Positions 53,366 through 63,168 of a stretch of DNA of 64,000 bases are shown piece by piece; position 1 is the first letter of the stretch, and each line of letters starts with the position of its first letter. Both the position numbers and the translations under genes were made by a program. The notes below the pieces were generated by a model. It was not told the origin of the DNA. It made no database searches and worked only from the letters and a program-made list of their open reading frames with translations. The stretch spans positions 36,439 to 100,438 of the forward strand of contig CANPZC010000006.1 in assembly GCA_947589355.1 (NCBI GenBank), given 5' to 3'. This DNA comes from an uncultured Clostridia bacterium. GTDB taxonomy: Bacteria > Bacillota > Clostridia > Oscillospirales > Ruminococcaceae.

Positions 53366-55957
53366 TTGAGTGCAAAAAACAATGAACATCATATTTCGGA
53401 CGAGCCGTTTGTAGAAAATATAGTGGAGACCGATATTGAAAAGGAAATGAAAAATTCGTTCCTGCAATACTCGATGTCGGTAATAATCTCTCGCGCGCTG
53501 CCCGATGTGCGCGACGGGCTTAAACCTGTTCACCGCAGGATTCTTTACACTATGTATGAAAACAAGCTGCTGCCTAATACGCCTTACAGAAAGTGCGCTG
53601 ATACGGTAGGTTCTGTGCTGGGTAGATATCACCCTCACGGCGACGCATCGGTTTACGATGCTATGGTAAGACTGGCGCAGGATTTCTCTTTGAGATACCC
53701 TCTGGTTGACGGTCACGGTAACTTTGGTTCTTTAGATCGCGATCCGCCTGCCGCATACCGTTACACGGAGTCGAGAATGTCAAAACTCTCGCTGGAGATG
53801 CTGGCGGACATAGACAAAGAGACTGTGGACTTTATGCCCAACTATGATGACCGTCTGAAAGAGCCTGTTGTGCTGCCGTCAAGGTTCCCACAGCTTTTGT
53901 GCAACGGTTCTGTTGGTATTGCAGTTGGTATGGCGACGAACATTCCGCCGCACAATCTTTCGGAAGTTGTTGATGCAATAGATCTGCTTATGGAAAACCC
54001 CGATGCATCTCTTTATGACCTTATGGAGTGCATAAAGGGCCCTGATTTTCCTACGGGCGGCATTATTATGGGCAGGAGCGGCATAAGGGCTGCATACGCG
54101 ACCGGCAAGGGCAAGCTTATACTGCGCTCAAAGACGAGTTTTGAAGAACACGCAGGCAGAACGAGGATAGTTGTAAACGAGATACCCTACATGGTGAACA
54201 AGGCTGAGCTTGTAAAGAGCATTGCTGACCTTGTGAAAGACAAGAGGATAGAGGGCATTTATGACGTCAACGATGAATCGGACAAGACCGAGCAGGTAAG
54301 AATTGTAATAGATCTTAAAAAAGATGCGAACAAAGAGGTAATACTTAATAAGCTGTTCTCGCTGACGCAGCTTCAGGACACTGTGGGAGTTATAATGCTG
54401 GCGGTAGTTAACAACGAGCCGAAGTGTTTGTCGCTGAAAGAGATATTGCAGCATTACATAGACTTTCAGATAGATGTTATTGAGAGGCGCACGCGTTATG
54501 ACTTAGAAAAGGCGAGGGCGAGGGCTCACATACTTGAGGGTCTTGTTATTGCTGTTGATAACATTGACGAAGTTATAAACATTGTTCGCTCATCTCACAC
54601 GCAGCAGGAAGCAAAGCAGCGGTTGATGGACAGATTTTCTCTGACAGAGATACAGGCTAATGCGATAGCGCAGATGCGTATCATACAGCTGACGGGCTTG
54701 GAGCGGCAGAAGATACACGATGAACTGGCAGAAATAGAAGCGCAGATCGCCGATTTTCTTGACATACTGGCGCACAGGGAGAGAGTTTGCGGTATAATTC
54801 GCGACGACCTGGCGGAGATGAAGAAAAAGTACGGCGATGACAGGCGTACAGAAATACAAGATGTAAGCGGCGAAGTGGATATTGAAGACCTGATACCCGT
54901 AGAAGAAATGGTGGTATGCTACACACACGGCGGTTACATGAAACGTATGCCTGTATCTGCATACAAGGCGCAGAACAGAGGCGGCAAGGGCGTTACCGGC
55001 ATGAAGCAGCGCGAGGACGACTTTGTTGAAGAAATGGCTGTATGCTCTACGCACGATTATTTGCTGTTTATAACAAACAAGGGCATTATGTACAGAATGA
55101 AGTGCTTTGAGATACCCGAGGGATCGAAGACTTCAAAGGGAACGCACGTTGTGAATCTGCTCAAGCTATCGGAGGACGAAAAGCTTGCGGCGATGATAAA
55201 GACGAGCGACTTTGACGACGGAAAGTTCATTGTTATGGTGACAAAGAACGGCAAGATAAAGAAGACAGCTTTGTCGGCATACAAAAATGTACGAAAGAAC
55301 GGACTTATTGCGATAGGTCTTGACGAGGGCGACGAGATAGCAGGCGTTAGAATGACCCAGGAGGACAGCGAGCTTATCGTTGCGACGAGAAACGGCATGG
55401 CTATCAGAATTGCAGTTGCAAAGCTCAGGGCGATGTCAAGGACTGCGCACGGCGTGAGAGCTATAAAGCTGCGCGGCGGCGACAATGTTGTATCTATGGC
55501 GAGAGTGAGAGAGGGAGCGACGGTGCTTACGGTCTCGGACAAGGGACTGGGCAGGCGGACGGCTCTCGATGCATACGCTTTGCAGAACAGGGGCGGCTTT
55601 GGCAGGAAGAATTACAAGGTCTCCGATGAAAAGGGATATGTGTGCGGCATAAAGGTGATCGACGAGGAAGACGACATTATAATGATCTCCTCGGACGGCA
55701 TAATAATAAGGCTGAGGGCGGCTGACATTCGCGTTATGGGCAGATACGCTACCGGCGTAAGGCTGATGAGGCTGACAGAGGACGGCAGAGTTGTGACGTT
55801 CACCAGGGCTGAGCATGACGACGAGGCGGAAGTTGAGAGCGTGGAACAGCTTTCCGATGAGGAGGCTGCGGCACAGGAGGCTCAGGCTGCTACCGAAGAA
55901 GCGAATGAAGTAGTAGAGCCCGACACAGAGCCGGAAGATGATAATGAGGAAGGATGA
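53366..55957 (+). CDS. gyrA: DNA gyrase subunit A
   Basis: An 863-residue gyrase cleavage subunit. The catalytic Tyr is Tyr133 in AAYRYTE. The C-terminal pinwheel carries the GyrA box QNRGGKG that marks a gyrase rather than topoisomerase IV. The quinolone-determining stretch reads [10 protein letters not shown], with Ala where E. coli has Ser83. I prefer the TTG at 53366, which has AGGAG 11 bases ahead; the GTG at 53357 is only two bases from that site. The C-terminus is an acidic tail. Confidence 0.96.
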   Translation: MSAKNNEHHISDEPFVENIVETDIEKEMKNSFLQYSMSVIISRALPDVRDGLKPVHRRILYTMYENKLLPNTPYRKCADTVGSVLGRYHPHGDASVYDAMVRLAQDFSLRYPLVDGHGNFGSLDRDPPAAYRYTESRMSKLSLEMLADIDKETVDFMPNYDDRLKEPVVLPSRFPQLLCNGSVGIAVGMATNIPPHNLSEVVDAIDLLMENPDASLYDLMECIKGPDFPTGGIIMGRSGIRAAYATGKGKLILRSKTSFEEHAGRTRIVVNEIPYMVNKAELVKSIADLVKDKRIEGIYDVNDESDKTEQVRIVIDLKKDANKEVILNKLFSLTQLQDTVGVIMLAVVNNEPKCLSLKEILQHYIDFQIDVIERRTRYDLEKARARAHILEGLVIAVDNIDEVINIVRSSHTQQEAKQRLMDRFSLTEIQANAIAQMRIIQLTGLERQKIHDELAEIEAQIADFLDILAHRERVCGIIRDDLAEMKKKYGDDRRTEIQDVSGEVDIEDLIPVEEMVVCYTHGGYMKRMPVSAYKAQNRGGKGVTGMKQREDDFVEEMAVCSTHDYLLFITNKGIMYRMKCFEIPEGSKTSKGTHVVNLLKLSEDEKLAAMIKTSDFDDGKFIVMVTKNGKIKKTALSAYKNVRKNGLIAIGLDEGDEIAGVRMTQEDSELIVATRNGMAIRIAVAKLRAMSRTAHGVRAIKLRGGDNVVSMARVREGATVLTVSDKGLGRRTALDAYALQNRGGFGRKNYKVSDEKGYVCGIKVIDEEDDIIMISSDGIIIRLRAADIRVMGRYATGVRLMRLTEDGRVVTFTRAEHDDEAEVESVEQLSDEEAAAQEAQAATEEANEVVEPDTEPEDDNEEG

Positions 55958-55984
55958 TATTAAGCCGAATATGCGCTTACGCGC

Positions 55985-56095
55985 GGCGCAGAAGCAGAAA
56001 TAGTGAATAGTGAATAACGAATATTGAATAGTTAATAGTTAAGGTGCGGCTTGCGCCGCGTATCTTAAATTCATGTCAAGAAAGGGAAAGTTTTC
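55985..56095. repeat. GAATAGTGAATA / GCGGCTTGCGCCGC module 3' of gyrA
   Basis: GAATAGTGAATAACGAATATTG, then a GCGGCTTGCGCCGC hairpin and TATCTTAAATTCATGTCAAGAAA. It is the reverse complement of the end modules 3' of proS and parB, so in all three places it reads outward from the stop codon of the upstream gene. Confidence 0.75.
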
Positions 56096-56102
56096 GCTGC
56101 TA

Positions 56103-56330
56103 GAGGTTAGAAGTGAGAAGTTAGAAACGGTATTGTGGCTTTAGCGCGTGATTGCTGTTTATGCGGTTCAGAGTTAGAGGCAAGAAATTGCTTTTTATAG
56201 CTTTGCGCAGATTTTTCAAAATGCTCATCTAACCGCTTGCTTCTAGTTATCTTGTTTCTAGTACCTGACCCATAAACCACCCAAAAAGAAAAGTGGCTGG
56301 CAGAATATTCTTCCAGCAACATAGGGGGAG
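56103..56330. repeat. Composite intergenic repeat, copy 1 of a local direct repeat
   Basis: Begins AGAGGTTAGAAGTGAGAAG. It contains a 67-base segment (56120-56186) identical to 56394-56460, and the palindrome CTGGCAGAATATTCTTCCAG at 56297-56316. Confidence 0.8.
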
Positions 56331-56380
56331 AACGCTGTTCTTTTTAGTAGTGTGAAGTATGGGTAGAGAGCAGTGCGTTA

Positions 56381-56660
56381 TTAGAGGTTAGAGGTTAGAA
56401 ACGGTATTGTGGCTTTAGCGCGTGATTGCTGTTTATGCGGTTCAGAGTTAGAGGCAAGAAGTTTTGGACTTGTCCGTACTGTGGAGTATTCGATTTTAGA
56501 GAAAACATAATATACCCCACCCAAACGCCGCCCTCTATAGGGGCTGGCAGAATATTCTTCCAAAGGCGTGGGCTGATGGTTTTGGGTAGTTGATGTGTTT
56601 TGTGGAGCGGTTAAACGCACTCGCTGAAAAATTACAGTTCAGATACGCACAAAGTGTTGG
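56381..56660. repeat. Composite intergenic repeat, copy 2 of a local direct repeat
   Basis: Carries the second copy of the 67-base segment, the palindrome CTGGCAGAATATTCTTCCA at 56544-56562, and beyond it CGCACTCGCTGAAAAATTAC, a block repeated at about 62685. From 56660 to 56850 I see only a short hairpin region and no gene. Confidence 0.75.
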
Positions 56661-56849
56661 CAGCAAGGAAAAAAGCCCGTCACACCGCAAGGTGTGCGCC
56701 GCCGCCCGTTTTTGGCGGCGAGGGATTTTTTGGGGGTGGCTTGGAGGCTAAAGCCGACAAGACACTGCGATAGCGCGAATATATAATAAACAAAAATGCT
56801 TGCCTCTGTGATGAACGGGGGCAGGCTCGTGTTGTTGGAGAAAGAAATT

Positions 56850-57326
56850 ATGAAAACTGAATACAAAACAAACGTGATGAGAATACTTGACAAGGCAGGC
56901 GCACAGTACACGCCGCACAGTTTTGAGACCGACAGCGCTGTTACCGGCGTAGAGGCGGCGCGGCGGATAGGTATTGAAGAAGACAGGGTTTTCAAAACTC
57001 TTGTAACGGTGGGCAAGACGGGCAAGAATTATGTTTTTGTGATACCGGTAGCTATGGAGCTTGACCTTAAAAAGGCTGCCGCGGCTGTGGGAGAAAAAAA
57101 CATTGAAATGATAAAGTCCTCGCAGCTTTTGCAGACGACAGGGTACGTACACGGGGGCTGCTCGCCGATAGGCATGAAAAAGCAGTTCGTGACGGTGATG
57201 CATACGACCTTTGAGGGGTGCGGCAGTGTGGTATTCAGCGCGGGGAAGATAGGATATCATGTGGAAATTTCTCCGCAGGAGCTGAAAAAGGTACTGAAAT
57301 ACAAGACGGCTGACATAACGGTCTGA
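56850..57326 (+). CDS. YbaK/EbsC-type aminoacyl-tRNA deacylase
   Basis: A 158-residue Cys-tRNA(Pro)/YbaK-family deacylase that removes wrongly attached amino acids from tRNA. Conserved features are the Lys in RVFKTLVTVG, VIPVAMELDLKKAA and GYVHGGCSPIGMKKQF. The ATG at 56850 has GGAG nearby; an upstream ATG at 56796 adds 18 residues outside the family alignment. Confidence 0.9.
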   Translation: MKTEYKTNVMRILDKAGAQYTPHSFETDSAVTGVEAARRIGIEEDRVFKTLVTVGKTGKNYVFVIPVAMELDLKKAAAAVGEKNIEMIKSSQLLQTTGYVHGGCSPIGMKKQFVTVMHTTFEGCGSVVFSAGKIGYHVEISPQELKKVLKYKTADITV

Positions 57327-57340
57327 CAGGGAGTGGAAAA

Positions 57341-59911
57341 ATGGGTATTAAAACGGACAGGCTTACAGCAAACGGACAAAAAGAGAAATATCTTTTTGTG
57401 TTCGTAGCATCGTTTGTGGCATTTGCTGCGGTGCTTCTGCCGCTTATAATTTACAACAAGGGTTATTTTCTTTACTACGGCGATTTTAACTCGCAGCAGC
57501 TGATGTTTTATCAGCACTGCCATGATTTTATAAGAGAGAACGGCTTTGGCTGGGACTGGGGAACGGATCTGGGCTCGGACATTATAGGCGCGTACTCTTT
57601 CTACCTTACCGGCAGCCCGTTTTTCTGGTTCACTACGCTTTTTCCGTCAAAGGCGGTGCTGTATATATTCCCGTGGCTTTTGTGCCTTAAAACTGCCATA
57701 GCTGCGCTGACTTCATACGCATATATAAGGCGCTTTGTAAAGACACCCAACGCGGCTGCGATAGGCGCTATGCTTTACGCATTTTCGGGGGCGCAGATAT
57801 ACAACGTATTTTTCAATCATTTTCACGATGTTACGGCGTTTTTCCCACTGCTGCTGCTGGCGTTTGAAATGCGTGTTCAAGACAACAGGCGCGGCGTTTT
57901 TGCTCTGGCGGTGGCGCTTTGCGCATTTATAAACTACTACTTCTTTGCTGCCGAAGTGATATTTGTGATCTTGTACTTCTTTATAAGATGCACGGCGAAG
58001 AGCTTTAAAATGGATCTGAAAAAATTTGGGCTGCTGGCGTTTGAGTCGGTGCTGGGCGTTATGATGGCGGCGCTGATGTTCATGCCTGCGGCTTTGGCGG
58101 TGCTTGGAAACCCGAGGCTTTCAGAATCTCTTTACGGCATAGATATGGTGGTATACGGCGACCCGAGGAGGCTTTACAGGATAGTGCAGAGCCTGTTCAT
58201 GCTGCCCGATATGCCTGCGAGATCAAATATTTTCAGCTCCGATACGGCAAGGTGGGCTTCTATTGCTGCGTATCTGCCGATGTTCTCGATGGCGGGCGTT
58301 ATAGCGTTTCTTAAAAAGAAAAAGGGTCACTGGGCGAATAAACTGGCTATAGCTTCGCTGATATGCGCCTGCGTGCCGTACTTTAACAGCGCGTTCCAGC
58401 TTTTCAACGGAACATATTATGCGCGGTGGTTCTTTATGCCGGTGCTTATAATGGCGATGATGACGGCTTTGGCGGTGGACGATACCGAAACCGACATAAA
58501 GAGCGGCGTAAAAGGAGTTACAATAGTACTGGCGGCGGTAAGCGTGATATTCCTGCTGCCGACATACGACAAAAAGACTGAGACGGTAAGCTATGGAAAA
58601 GTGGCGCAGTACCCCGATTTTGGCGTGATACAGCTTGTGGGTACGATAGTGCCGTTTATTGCGCTGATATTTGTGCTGTACTTTTTGCCCAACAGGAAAA
58701 AGATGCTTAAAACAATGCGCACCATGACGGCGGTATTCTGCTTTATTTGTGCGGCGAGCATGATATGGTATGGTGTGGCGCAGGGCCCCGAAAACGACTA
58801 CTTTATTGACCACGCGATAAACGGAAAGATAGACCTTGAAGCGCCCGAGGGGGACAACAGCTTTTTCCGCATTGATACGAGCCAAGACGTTGACAACTGG
58901 CCGATGTTCTGGGGATACCCCTCGATGAGGTGTTTTCAGAGCACGGTGTCGCCCTCGATAATGACATTTTACGAAGATACCATGGGTCAGACAAGAAACG
59001 TTGCGACGAGGATAGATCCGCAGTACTGGGGCATAAGAAATGTTATGTCGGTAAAGTATTATCTTTATGAGATACACAGCGGCAAGGATCTTGAAGATTC
59101 GCCTGTGACGGGATTTGACGATTATTTAGGTATGCAGAACTGGTTTTACGTATATGAAAACAAAAATTACATTCCTATGGGGTTTGTATATGACACATAT
59201 ATAGATATTGACTACGCTAAAACGCTTACGGCGGCGCAGAAGTCTAACCTTATAATGGAAGCGGTATTTCTGACCGATGAGCAGATAGAAAAATATTCTG
59301 ATATAATGCAGGCATACGAGGGCAACGACGGCAAGTACGACGGAAAATCGCGCGAGCAGCTGGAGGAGATATGCAGGCAGAAAGCTGAAAGCGCGTGCTA
59401 TTACTTCAAAGAGCGCGACGACGGCTTTGATGCGAAGATAGATCTTGACAAGGAAAGCATGGTATTTTTCAGCGTGCCTTATGATGACGGATTTACCGCA
59501 TTTGTAAACGGCAAAGAGGTAGAGATAGACAACGTTTTTGACGGGCTTATGGCTATAAGGGTGCCGCAGGGCGACAATGAGATACGCTTTGAATATGAGA
59601 CTAAGGGTCTGAAAGAGGGAACTATTCTCACATTTGCAGGCATAATTATATTTGTGGCGTATATGCTTATAGGCAGGGTGAGAGACAAGAAGAAGCAGGT
59701 GGTATATCAGCGGTTTGATGAGTATGATTACACATCACTGAGCGACATCACCGACGAACAGGCGGCAGAGATATACGAATATGAAGAAGATACTGACAAT
59801 ACCGAAGATACGGAAAGTACAGAAAATACCGAAGATACCGAAAGTACAGAAAATACAGAAAACACCGAAGATACCGAAAGTACAGAAAACAATGAAAACG
59901 ACGGAGAGTGA
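57341..59911 (+). CDS. YfhO-family polytopic membrane protein
   Basis: An 856-residue protein with about 12-13 membrane helices in its first 480 residues and one near the C-terminus (TILTFAGIIIFVAYMLIGRV). The N-terminal GDFNSQQLMFYQHCHDFIR and FSGAQIYNVFFNHFHD blocks are typical of YfhO, a GT-C-like glycosyltransferase family linked in Bacillus and Listeria to lipoteichoic acid glycosylation. A large exterior domain lies between about 490 and 755. The tail is a Thr/Glu/Asn/Asp repeat. GGGAG precedes the ATG. Substrate unknown. Confidence 0.9.
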   Translation: MGIKTDRLTANGQKEKYLFVFVASFVAFAAVLLPLIIYNKGYFLYYGDFNSQQLMFYQHCHDFIRENGFGWDWGTDLGSDIIGAYSFYLTGSPFFWFTTLFPSKAVLYIFPWLLCLKTAIAALTSYAYIRRFVKTPNAAAIGAMLYAFSGAQIYNVFFNHFHDVTAFFPLLLLAFEMRVQDNRRGVFALAVALCAFINYYFFAAEVIFVILYFFIRCTAKSFKMDLKKFGLLAFESVLGVMMAALMFMPAALAVLGNPRLSESLYGIDMVVYGDPRRLYRIVQSLFMLPDMPARSNIFSSDTARWASIAAYLPMFSMAGVIAFLKKKKGHWANKLAIASLICACVPYFNSAFQLFNGTYYARWFFMPVLIMAMMTALAVDDTETDIKSGVKGVTIVLAAVSVIFLLPTYDKKTETVSYGKVAQYPDFGVIQLVGTIVPFIALIFVLYFLPNRKKMLKTMRTMTAVFCFICAASMIWYGVAQGPENDYFIDHAINGKIDLEAPEGDNSFFRIDTSQDVDNWPMFWGYPSMRCFQSTVSPSIMTFYEDTMGQTRNVATRIDPQYWGIRNVMSVKYYLYEIHSGKDLEDSPVTGFDDYLGMQNWFYVYENKNYIPMGFVYDTYIDIDYAKTLTAAQKSNLIMEAVFLTDEQIEKYSDIMQAYEGNDGKYDGKSREQLEEICRQKAESACYYFKERDDGFDAKIDLDKESMVFFSVPYDDGFTAFVNGKEVEIDNVFDGLMAIRVPQGDNEIRFEYETKGLKEGTILTFAGIIIFVAYMLIGRVRDKKKQVVYQRFDEYDYTSLSDITDEQAAEIYEYEEDTDNTEDTESTENTEDTESTENTENTEDTESTENNENDGE
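59797..59895 (+). repeat. 27-base tandem repeat in the end of the yfhO-like gene
   Basis: Units based on ACCGAAGATACCGAAAGTAC plus AGAAAAT, about three copies with one extra ACAGAAAAC, encoding TEDTESTEN repeats. Likely to vary in copy number by slippage. Confidence 0.85.
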
Positions 59912-59915
59912 GAAT

Positions 59916-60461
59916 ATGCATCTGGCAGAAAAGACTTTGGAAGTTGAAAAGATATACGATGGAAAGATACTGGAGCTGACGCGCGAGAAGGCTTTGCTTG
60001 AAAACGGCGAGACGGCTTACAGAGAGGTTGTGCATCATTCGGGCGGCGTTTGCGTGGCTGCGCTGACGGACAAAAACGAGGTGCTTATGGTGCGGCAGTT
60101 TCGCTACCCGTTCAAGGAAGTGCTGCTGGAAGTGCCGGCAGGAAAGCGCGAAAAGGGCGAAGAACCGATAGAATGCGGAATCAGGGAGCTGAAAGAAGAA
60201 TGCGGCGCGCAGGCAGAGGAGTTTATACCTCTGGGGCGGCTGTACCCGACGGTGGCTTATGATACGGAAATAATTTATATGTTTTTGGCGCGCGGGCTGA
60301 GCTTTGGGGAGCAAAGCCTTGACGATGACGAATTTCTTGAAGTGGAAAGAATACCGCTTGACGAGGCGTGCGAAATGGTGATGCGCGATGAGATACCCGA
60401 CTCGAAGACTCAGATAGCGCTTTTGAAAGCCAAGAGATTTATTGACGGGGAGAAGACTTGA
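59916..60461 (+). CDS. NUDIX hydrolase, ADP-ribose pyrophosphatase-like
   Basis: A 181-residue NUDIX enzyme with the box GKREKGEEPIECGIRELKEE, matching GX5EX7REUXEEXGU, and a preceding VRQFRYPFKEVLLEVPAG as in ADP-ribose pyrophosphatases. The ATG at 59916 comes five bases after the yfhO-like stop region; a longer open frame back through the tandem repeat is not a gene. The stop overlaps the pth start. Confidence 0.9.
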   Translation: MHLAEKTLEVEKIYDGKILELTREKALLENGETAYREVVHHSGGVCVAALTDKNEVLMVRQFRYPFKEVLLEVPAGKREKGEEPIECGIRELKEECGAQAEEFIPLGRLYPTVAYDTEIIYMFLARGLSFGEQSLDDDEFLEVERIPLDEACEMVMRDEIPDSKTQIALLKAKRFIDGEKT

Positions 60462-61081
60462 TGGGTTTTTTCAGAAAAAAGGAAGAAAGCGGCCCTCTCG
60501 ATCGGGTGACGGGAAAGGTAAGTCACTTGATAGTGGGGCTGGGAAACCCCGGTGTGGTATACGAGCAAACGCGGCACAACGCAGGGTTCATAGCTGTTGA
60601 CAGGCTGTGCGAAAAACTTGGGATCGCCTGCGTGAGGGCGAAATTCAAGTCGATGTACTGCGAGGCGATGATAGGCGGCGAGAGGTGCGTTATCATAAAG
60701 CCTGTGACTTACATGAACAACAGCGGCGAGGCGGTGGCGCAGTGGGCGGACTTTTACAAGCTTTCGCCCGAAAATATTCTTGTTGTTTTTGACGACATAA
60801 CGCTGGAGCCCTCGCGGCTGAGGATAAGGCGCAAGGGCAGCGACGGGGGTCACAACGGCATGAAGAGCATAATTCAGCTGGTTGGCAGCGCAGACATACC
60901 GCGGATAAGGCTGGGTGTGGGAGCGAAACCCTCGCCGGAATATGACCTGGCGGACTGGGTGCTTTCAAAGTTCTCTCAGCAGGAGCTTGGGCTATTGCAG
61001 GAGGCTGCTGACAAGGCTTGCGCTGCGGCGGAGCTTATTGTAAAAGGCGAGGTCGACAAGGCGATGAATGAGTATAACTAG
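60461..61081 (+). CDS. pth: Peptidyl-tRNA hydrolase
   Basis: A 206-residue enzyme that recycles peptidyl-tRNA. Motifs are LIVGLGNPG, TRHNAGF with the catalytic His, VTYMNNSGEAV, FDDITLEPSRLR and GGHNGMKSI. About 22 extra residues with FFRKKEESG precede the usual start. The ATG at 60461 overlaps the NUDIX stop (TGATG). In Bacillus pth stands directly before mfd; here an ATPase gene is between them. Confidence 0.96.
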   Translation: MGFFRKKEESGPLDRVTGKVSHLIVGLGNPGVVYEQTRHNAGFIAVDRLCEKLGIACVRAKFKSMYCEAMIGGERCVIIKPVTYMNNSGEAVAQWADFYKLSPENILVVFDDITLEPSRLRIRRKGSDGGHNGMKSIIQLVGSADIPRIRLGVGAKPSPEYDLADWVLSKFSQQELGLLQEAADKACAAAELIVKGEVDKAMNEYN

Positions 61082-61125
61082 AAGCAAGAGGCAAGAGACG
61101 GAGAAAATATCAGAAAGAGTATTAT

Positions 61126-62523
61126 ATGAAAGAATTAAAATTATCGGATATTGATATAAATAAAATAGAAAAGCGAAATGCTTATAAAGATGTTCTTGAT
61201 TTTATTGAAAGCGATCGCTGCTATGACGGTGAGGTTTGTATTATTTTTGGGCTTTACAGAACGGGCAAGACCGCAATAATGCGGCAAATAATGGCGGAAA
61301 ACGCCGATAGATATTCTTTTATGTTTTTAGAGCCCGAAAGCGAAGATACAATGAAAGATATATATGCTTATCTTGATGAGGCTGTGAAGAAAAAAGTGCA
61401 TGGCGTATTCATTGATGAAATGACCGGGGTGTCTGATTTTATTGATAATTCTGCTTATCTTGCCGATATATATGCAAAGGAGGGGCTGCGGATAGTCCTT
61501 TCGGGAGATGACTCTCTGAGCTTTGTGTTTGCCCAAAAGAGCAGCTTGTTTGGCAGGATAGAAACCGTCAACGCCACTTATATTTCATTTGAAGAGCATT
61601 GCAGGGTGCTTGGCACAAAGGATATTGACGATTATATCAGCCATGGAGGAGTGATTGATCGTTTCATATCCGACTGCGAAAGCGCTTGCAGTTACCTTGA
61701 CGACGCTGTATCAGGCAATATATCAAGGAGTTTGCGCAGGCTTGCAAAGTATTCTAACTATACAGAGCTTTTTGATGTTTCCGAAGACGAGATGAAAGCC
61801 GTCATTGAAAAAATGGTTGAGAGTTACTGTAATACATCGCCGGCAGGGGCAGTCAAAGAACTTGCAGATGATATAAATGCTGATACAAAAATAGTACATA
61901 AATTTACCGAGGATATGATCGCGCGGATCGAAAATGCGCTGATAGATATCGGCTTTGTTTCTGCGATAAAGCATCAGGAAATTGACTACAGCGAGAGTTT
62001 TGGCTGGAAAAGCCTGCCTGTTGGCAGAGAATACTATCTTACGCAGCCTGCGATAAAATATTATCATATGAAAAAGGCGCAGGGAAAAGAAAAGCCGGAA
62101 ATAAAAGAAGATATGGCAAAGCAGGCAGTTGTATTTGAGGTGTCTTGTGCGCTGCCTTTAGAAAAATACAGCGTATATAAAGTATCGTTCAGAGATGCAG
62201 ACCTTGACAAAATGTTGGGCGGATACGATATGCTTATTTACGACAAAACGGCTAATTCATACTATGCTTTTGAGATAAGGCTTGCGGCTGTGGCAAACGA
62301 TGAGCAGTACAGACATCTTACAAACGAAAAGTTCCGTGAAATAATCGACTACAAGTACGGCGGCAGGGAAACGGTTTGTGTTTTGTACAGCGGAAAACCG
62401 TTCAAGATGTCTGATAGTGTTCTGTATCTGAATATTTCGGGTTTTGTCAGAGAAGTTTCCAAATGCAGGGATATAAAAGAAGCGATGGGGAAACTAGCTG
62501 AAAAAGCGGTCGTTGGCGCATAA
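61126..62523 (+). CDS. AAA-family ATPase with degenerate nuclease-like C-terminus
   Basis: A 465-residue P-loop ATPase of the archaeal-ATPase/DUF4143-like type. Walker A is GLYRTGKT (about residues 42-49), Walker B is GVFIDEMTG and LRIVLSGDDS follows as a sensor-like block. The C-terminal part (YDMLIYDKTANSYYAFEIRLA) has the layout of a PD-(D/E)XK nuclease core, with EIR where E-x-K is expected. Its AT-rich codons differ from neighbouring pth. It looks like an accessory gene placed between pth and mfd. Confidence 0.78.
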   Translation: MKELKLSDIDINKIEKRNAYKDVLDFIESDRCYDGEVCIIFGLYRTGKTAIMRQIMAENADRYSFMFLEPESEDTMKDIYAYLDEAVKKKVHGVFIDEMTGVSDFIDNSAYLADIYAKEGLRIVLSGDDSLSFVFAQKSSLFGRIETVNATYISFEEHCRVLGTKDIDDYISHGGVIDRFISDCESACSYLDDAVSGNISRSLRRLAKYSNYTELFDVSEDEMKAVIEKMVESYCNTSPAGAVKELADDINADTKIVHKFTEDMIARIENALIDIGFVSAIKHQEIDYSESFGWKSLPVGREYYLTQPAIKYYHMKKAQGKEKPEIKEDMAKQAVVFEVSCALPLEKYSVYKVSFRDADLDKMLGGYDMLIYDKTANSYYAFEIRLAAVANDEQYRHLTNEKFREIIDYKYGGRETVCVLYSGKPFKMSDSVLYLNISGFVREVSKCRDIKEAMGKLAEKAVVGA

Positions 62524-62587
62524 CTTCGGTGAGACAGGTGTTTTCTATACTATATACCCCTAACACTAGCCGCCCAAATGGAGACAG

Positions 62588-62720
62588 CTGGCAGAATATA
62601 CTTCCGGCGGCATAAAGAGTGAGCGTGGTTTTTGGGGTGGCGTATCTTGTGGGAATGGTGAACTGTGGCAGTGAGGCGGTAAATGCACTCGCTGAAAATT
62701 ACAATTCAGATACGCGCTAT
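62588..62720. repeat. Palindrome plus CACTCGCTGAAAATTAC block
   Basis: CTGGCAGAATATACTTCCGG (62588-62607) followed about 80 bases on by TGCACTCGCTGAAAATTACA, the same order as at 56544-56650. Confidence 0.7.
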
Positions 62721-62837
62721 TTTGGAGAGATGCACATTGAGTAATGCTTGTGGCGGTCAACATATGCTCCGCAGGCTGCGCGTGAGCGCAAATATAAATA
62801 ACGGTGAAAATTTTTATAATATCGGAAAGGGCGAAAG

Positions 62838-63014
62838 ATGGCTGATAATACGTTTGAGGAGCTTCGCAAAGAGGCTGAGGAACTGCAAAAAGAGTTAGCG
62901 AGGCTGAAAGAGCAGACTGAGAAAAATCAAGAGAAATTAGACGAAATCGCGGAGAAAATGGATATCTGCGGCAAGATGTTGGACAGGTTGCAGGCAGATC
63001 AAAAAGAGCAGTAA
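62838..63014 (+). CDS. Small coiled-coil protein
   Basis: A 58-residue protein, MADNTFEELRKEAEELQKEL at its start, with a heptad pattern of Leu and charged residues over nearly the whole length and one Cys. A GAAAGGGCGAAAG site precedes the ATG. It lies between two repeat blocks. A partner or function cannot be named. Confidence 0.6.
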   Translation: MADNTFEELRKEAEELQKELARLKEQTEKNQEKLDEIAEKMDICGKMLDRLQADQKEQ

Positions 63015-63168
63015 AATGGCTTGTTTTCTGAAGCTGCGCGGCGGCTTGCATAGCTGTATAGAGCGTAAATAAGTGAATGTTTTGATATAATTGCGCCGCA
63101 GGGGGGCAAATTGGCTGACGTTAAGGTCGATATGTACGCTGCGGTGAGGGTCGTGCGTGGGGAATTTG

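Noticed and set aside
59781..59915. Upstream extension of the NUDIX protein through the tandem repeat
   Set aside because: The 45 extra codons are the yfhO-like tandem repeat read in another frame; the NUDIX fold starts after the ATG at 59916.
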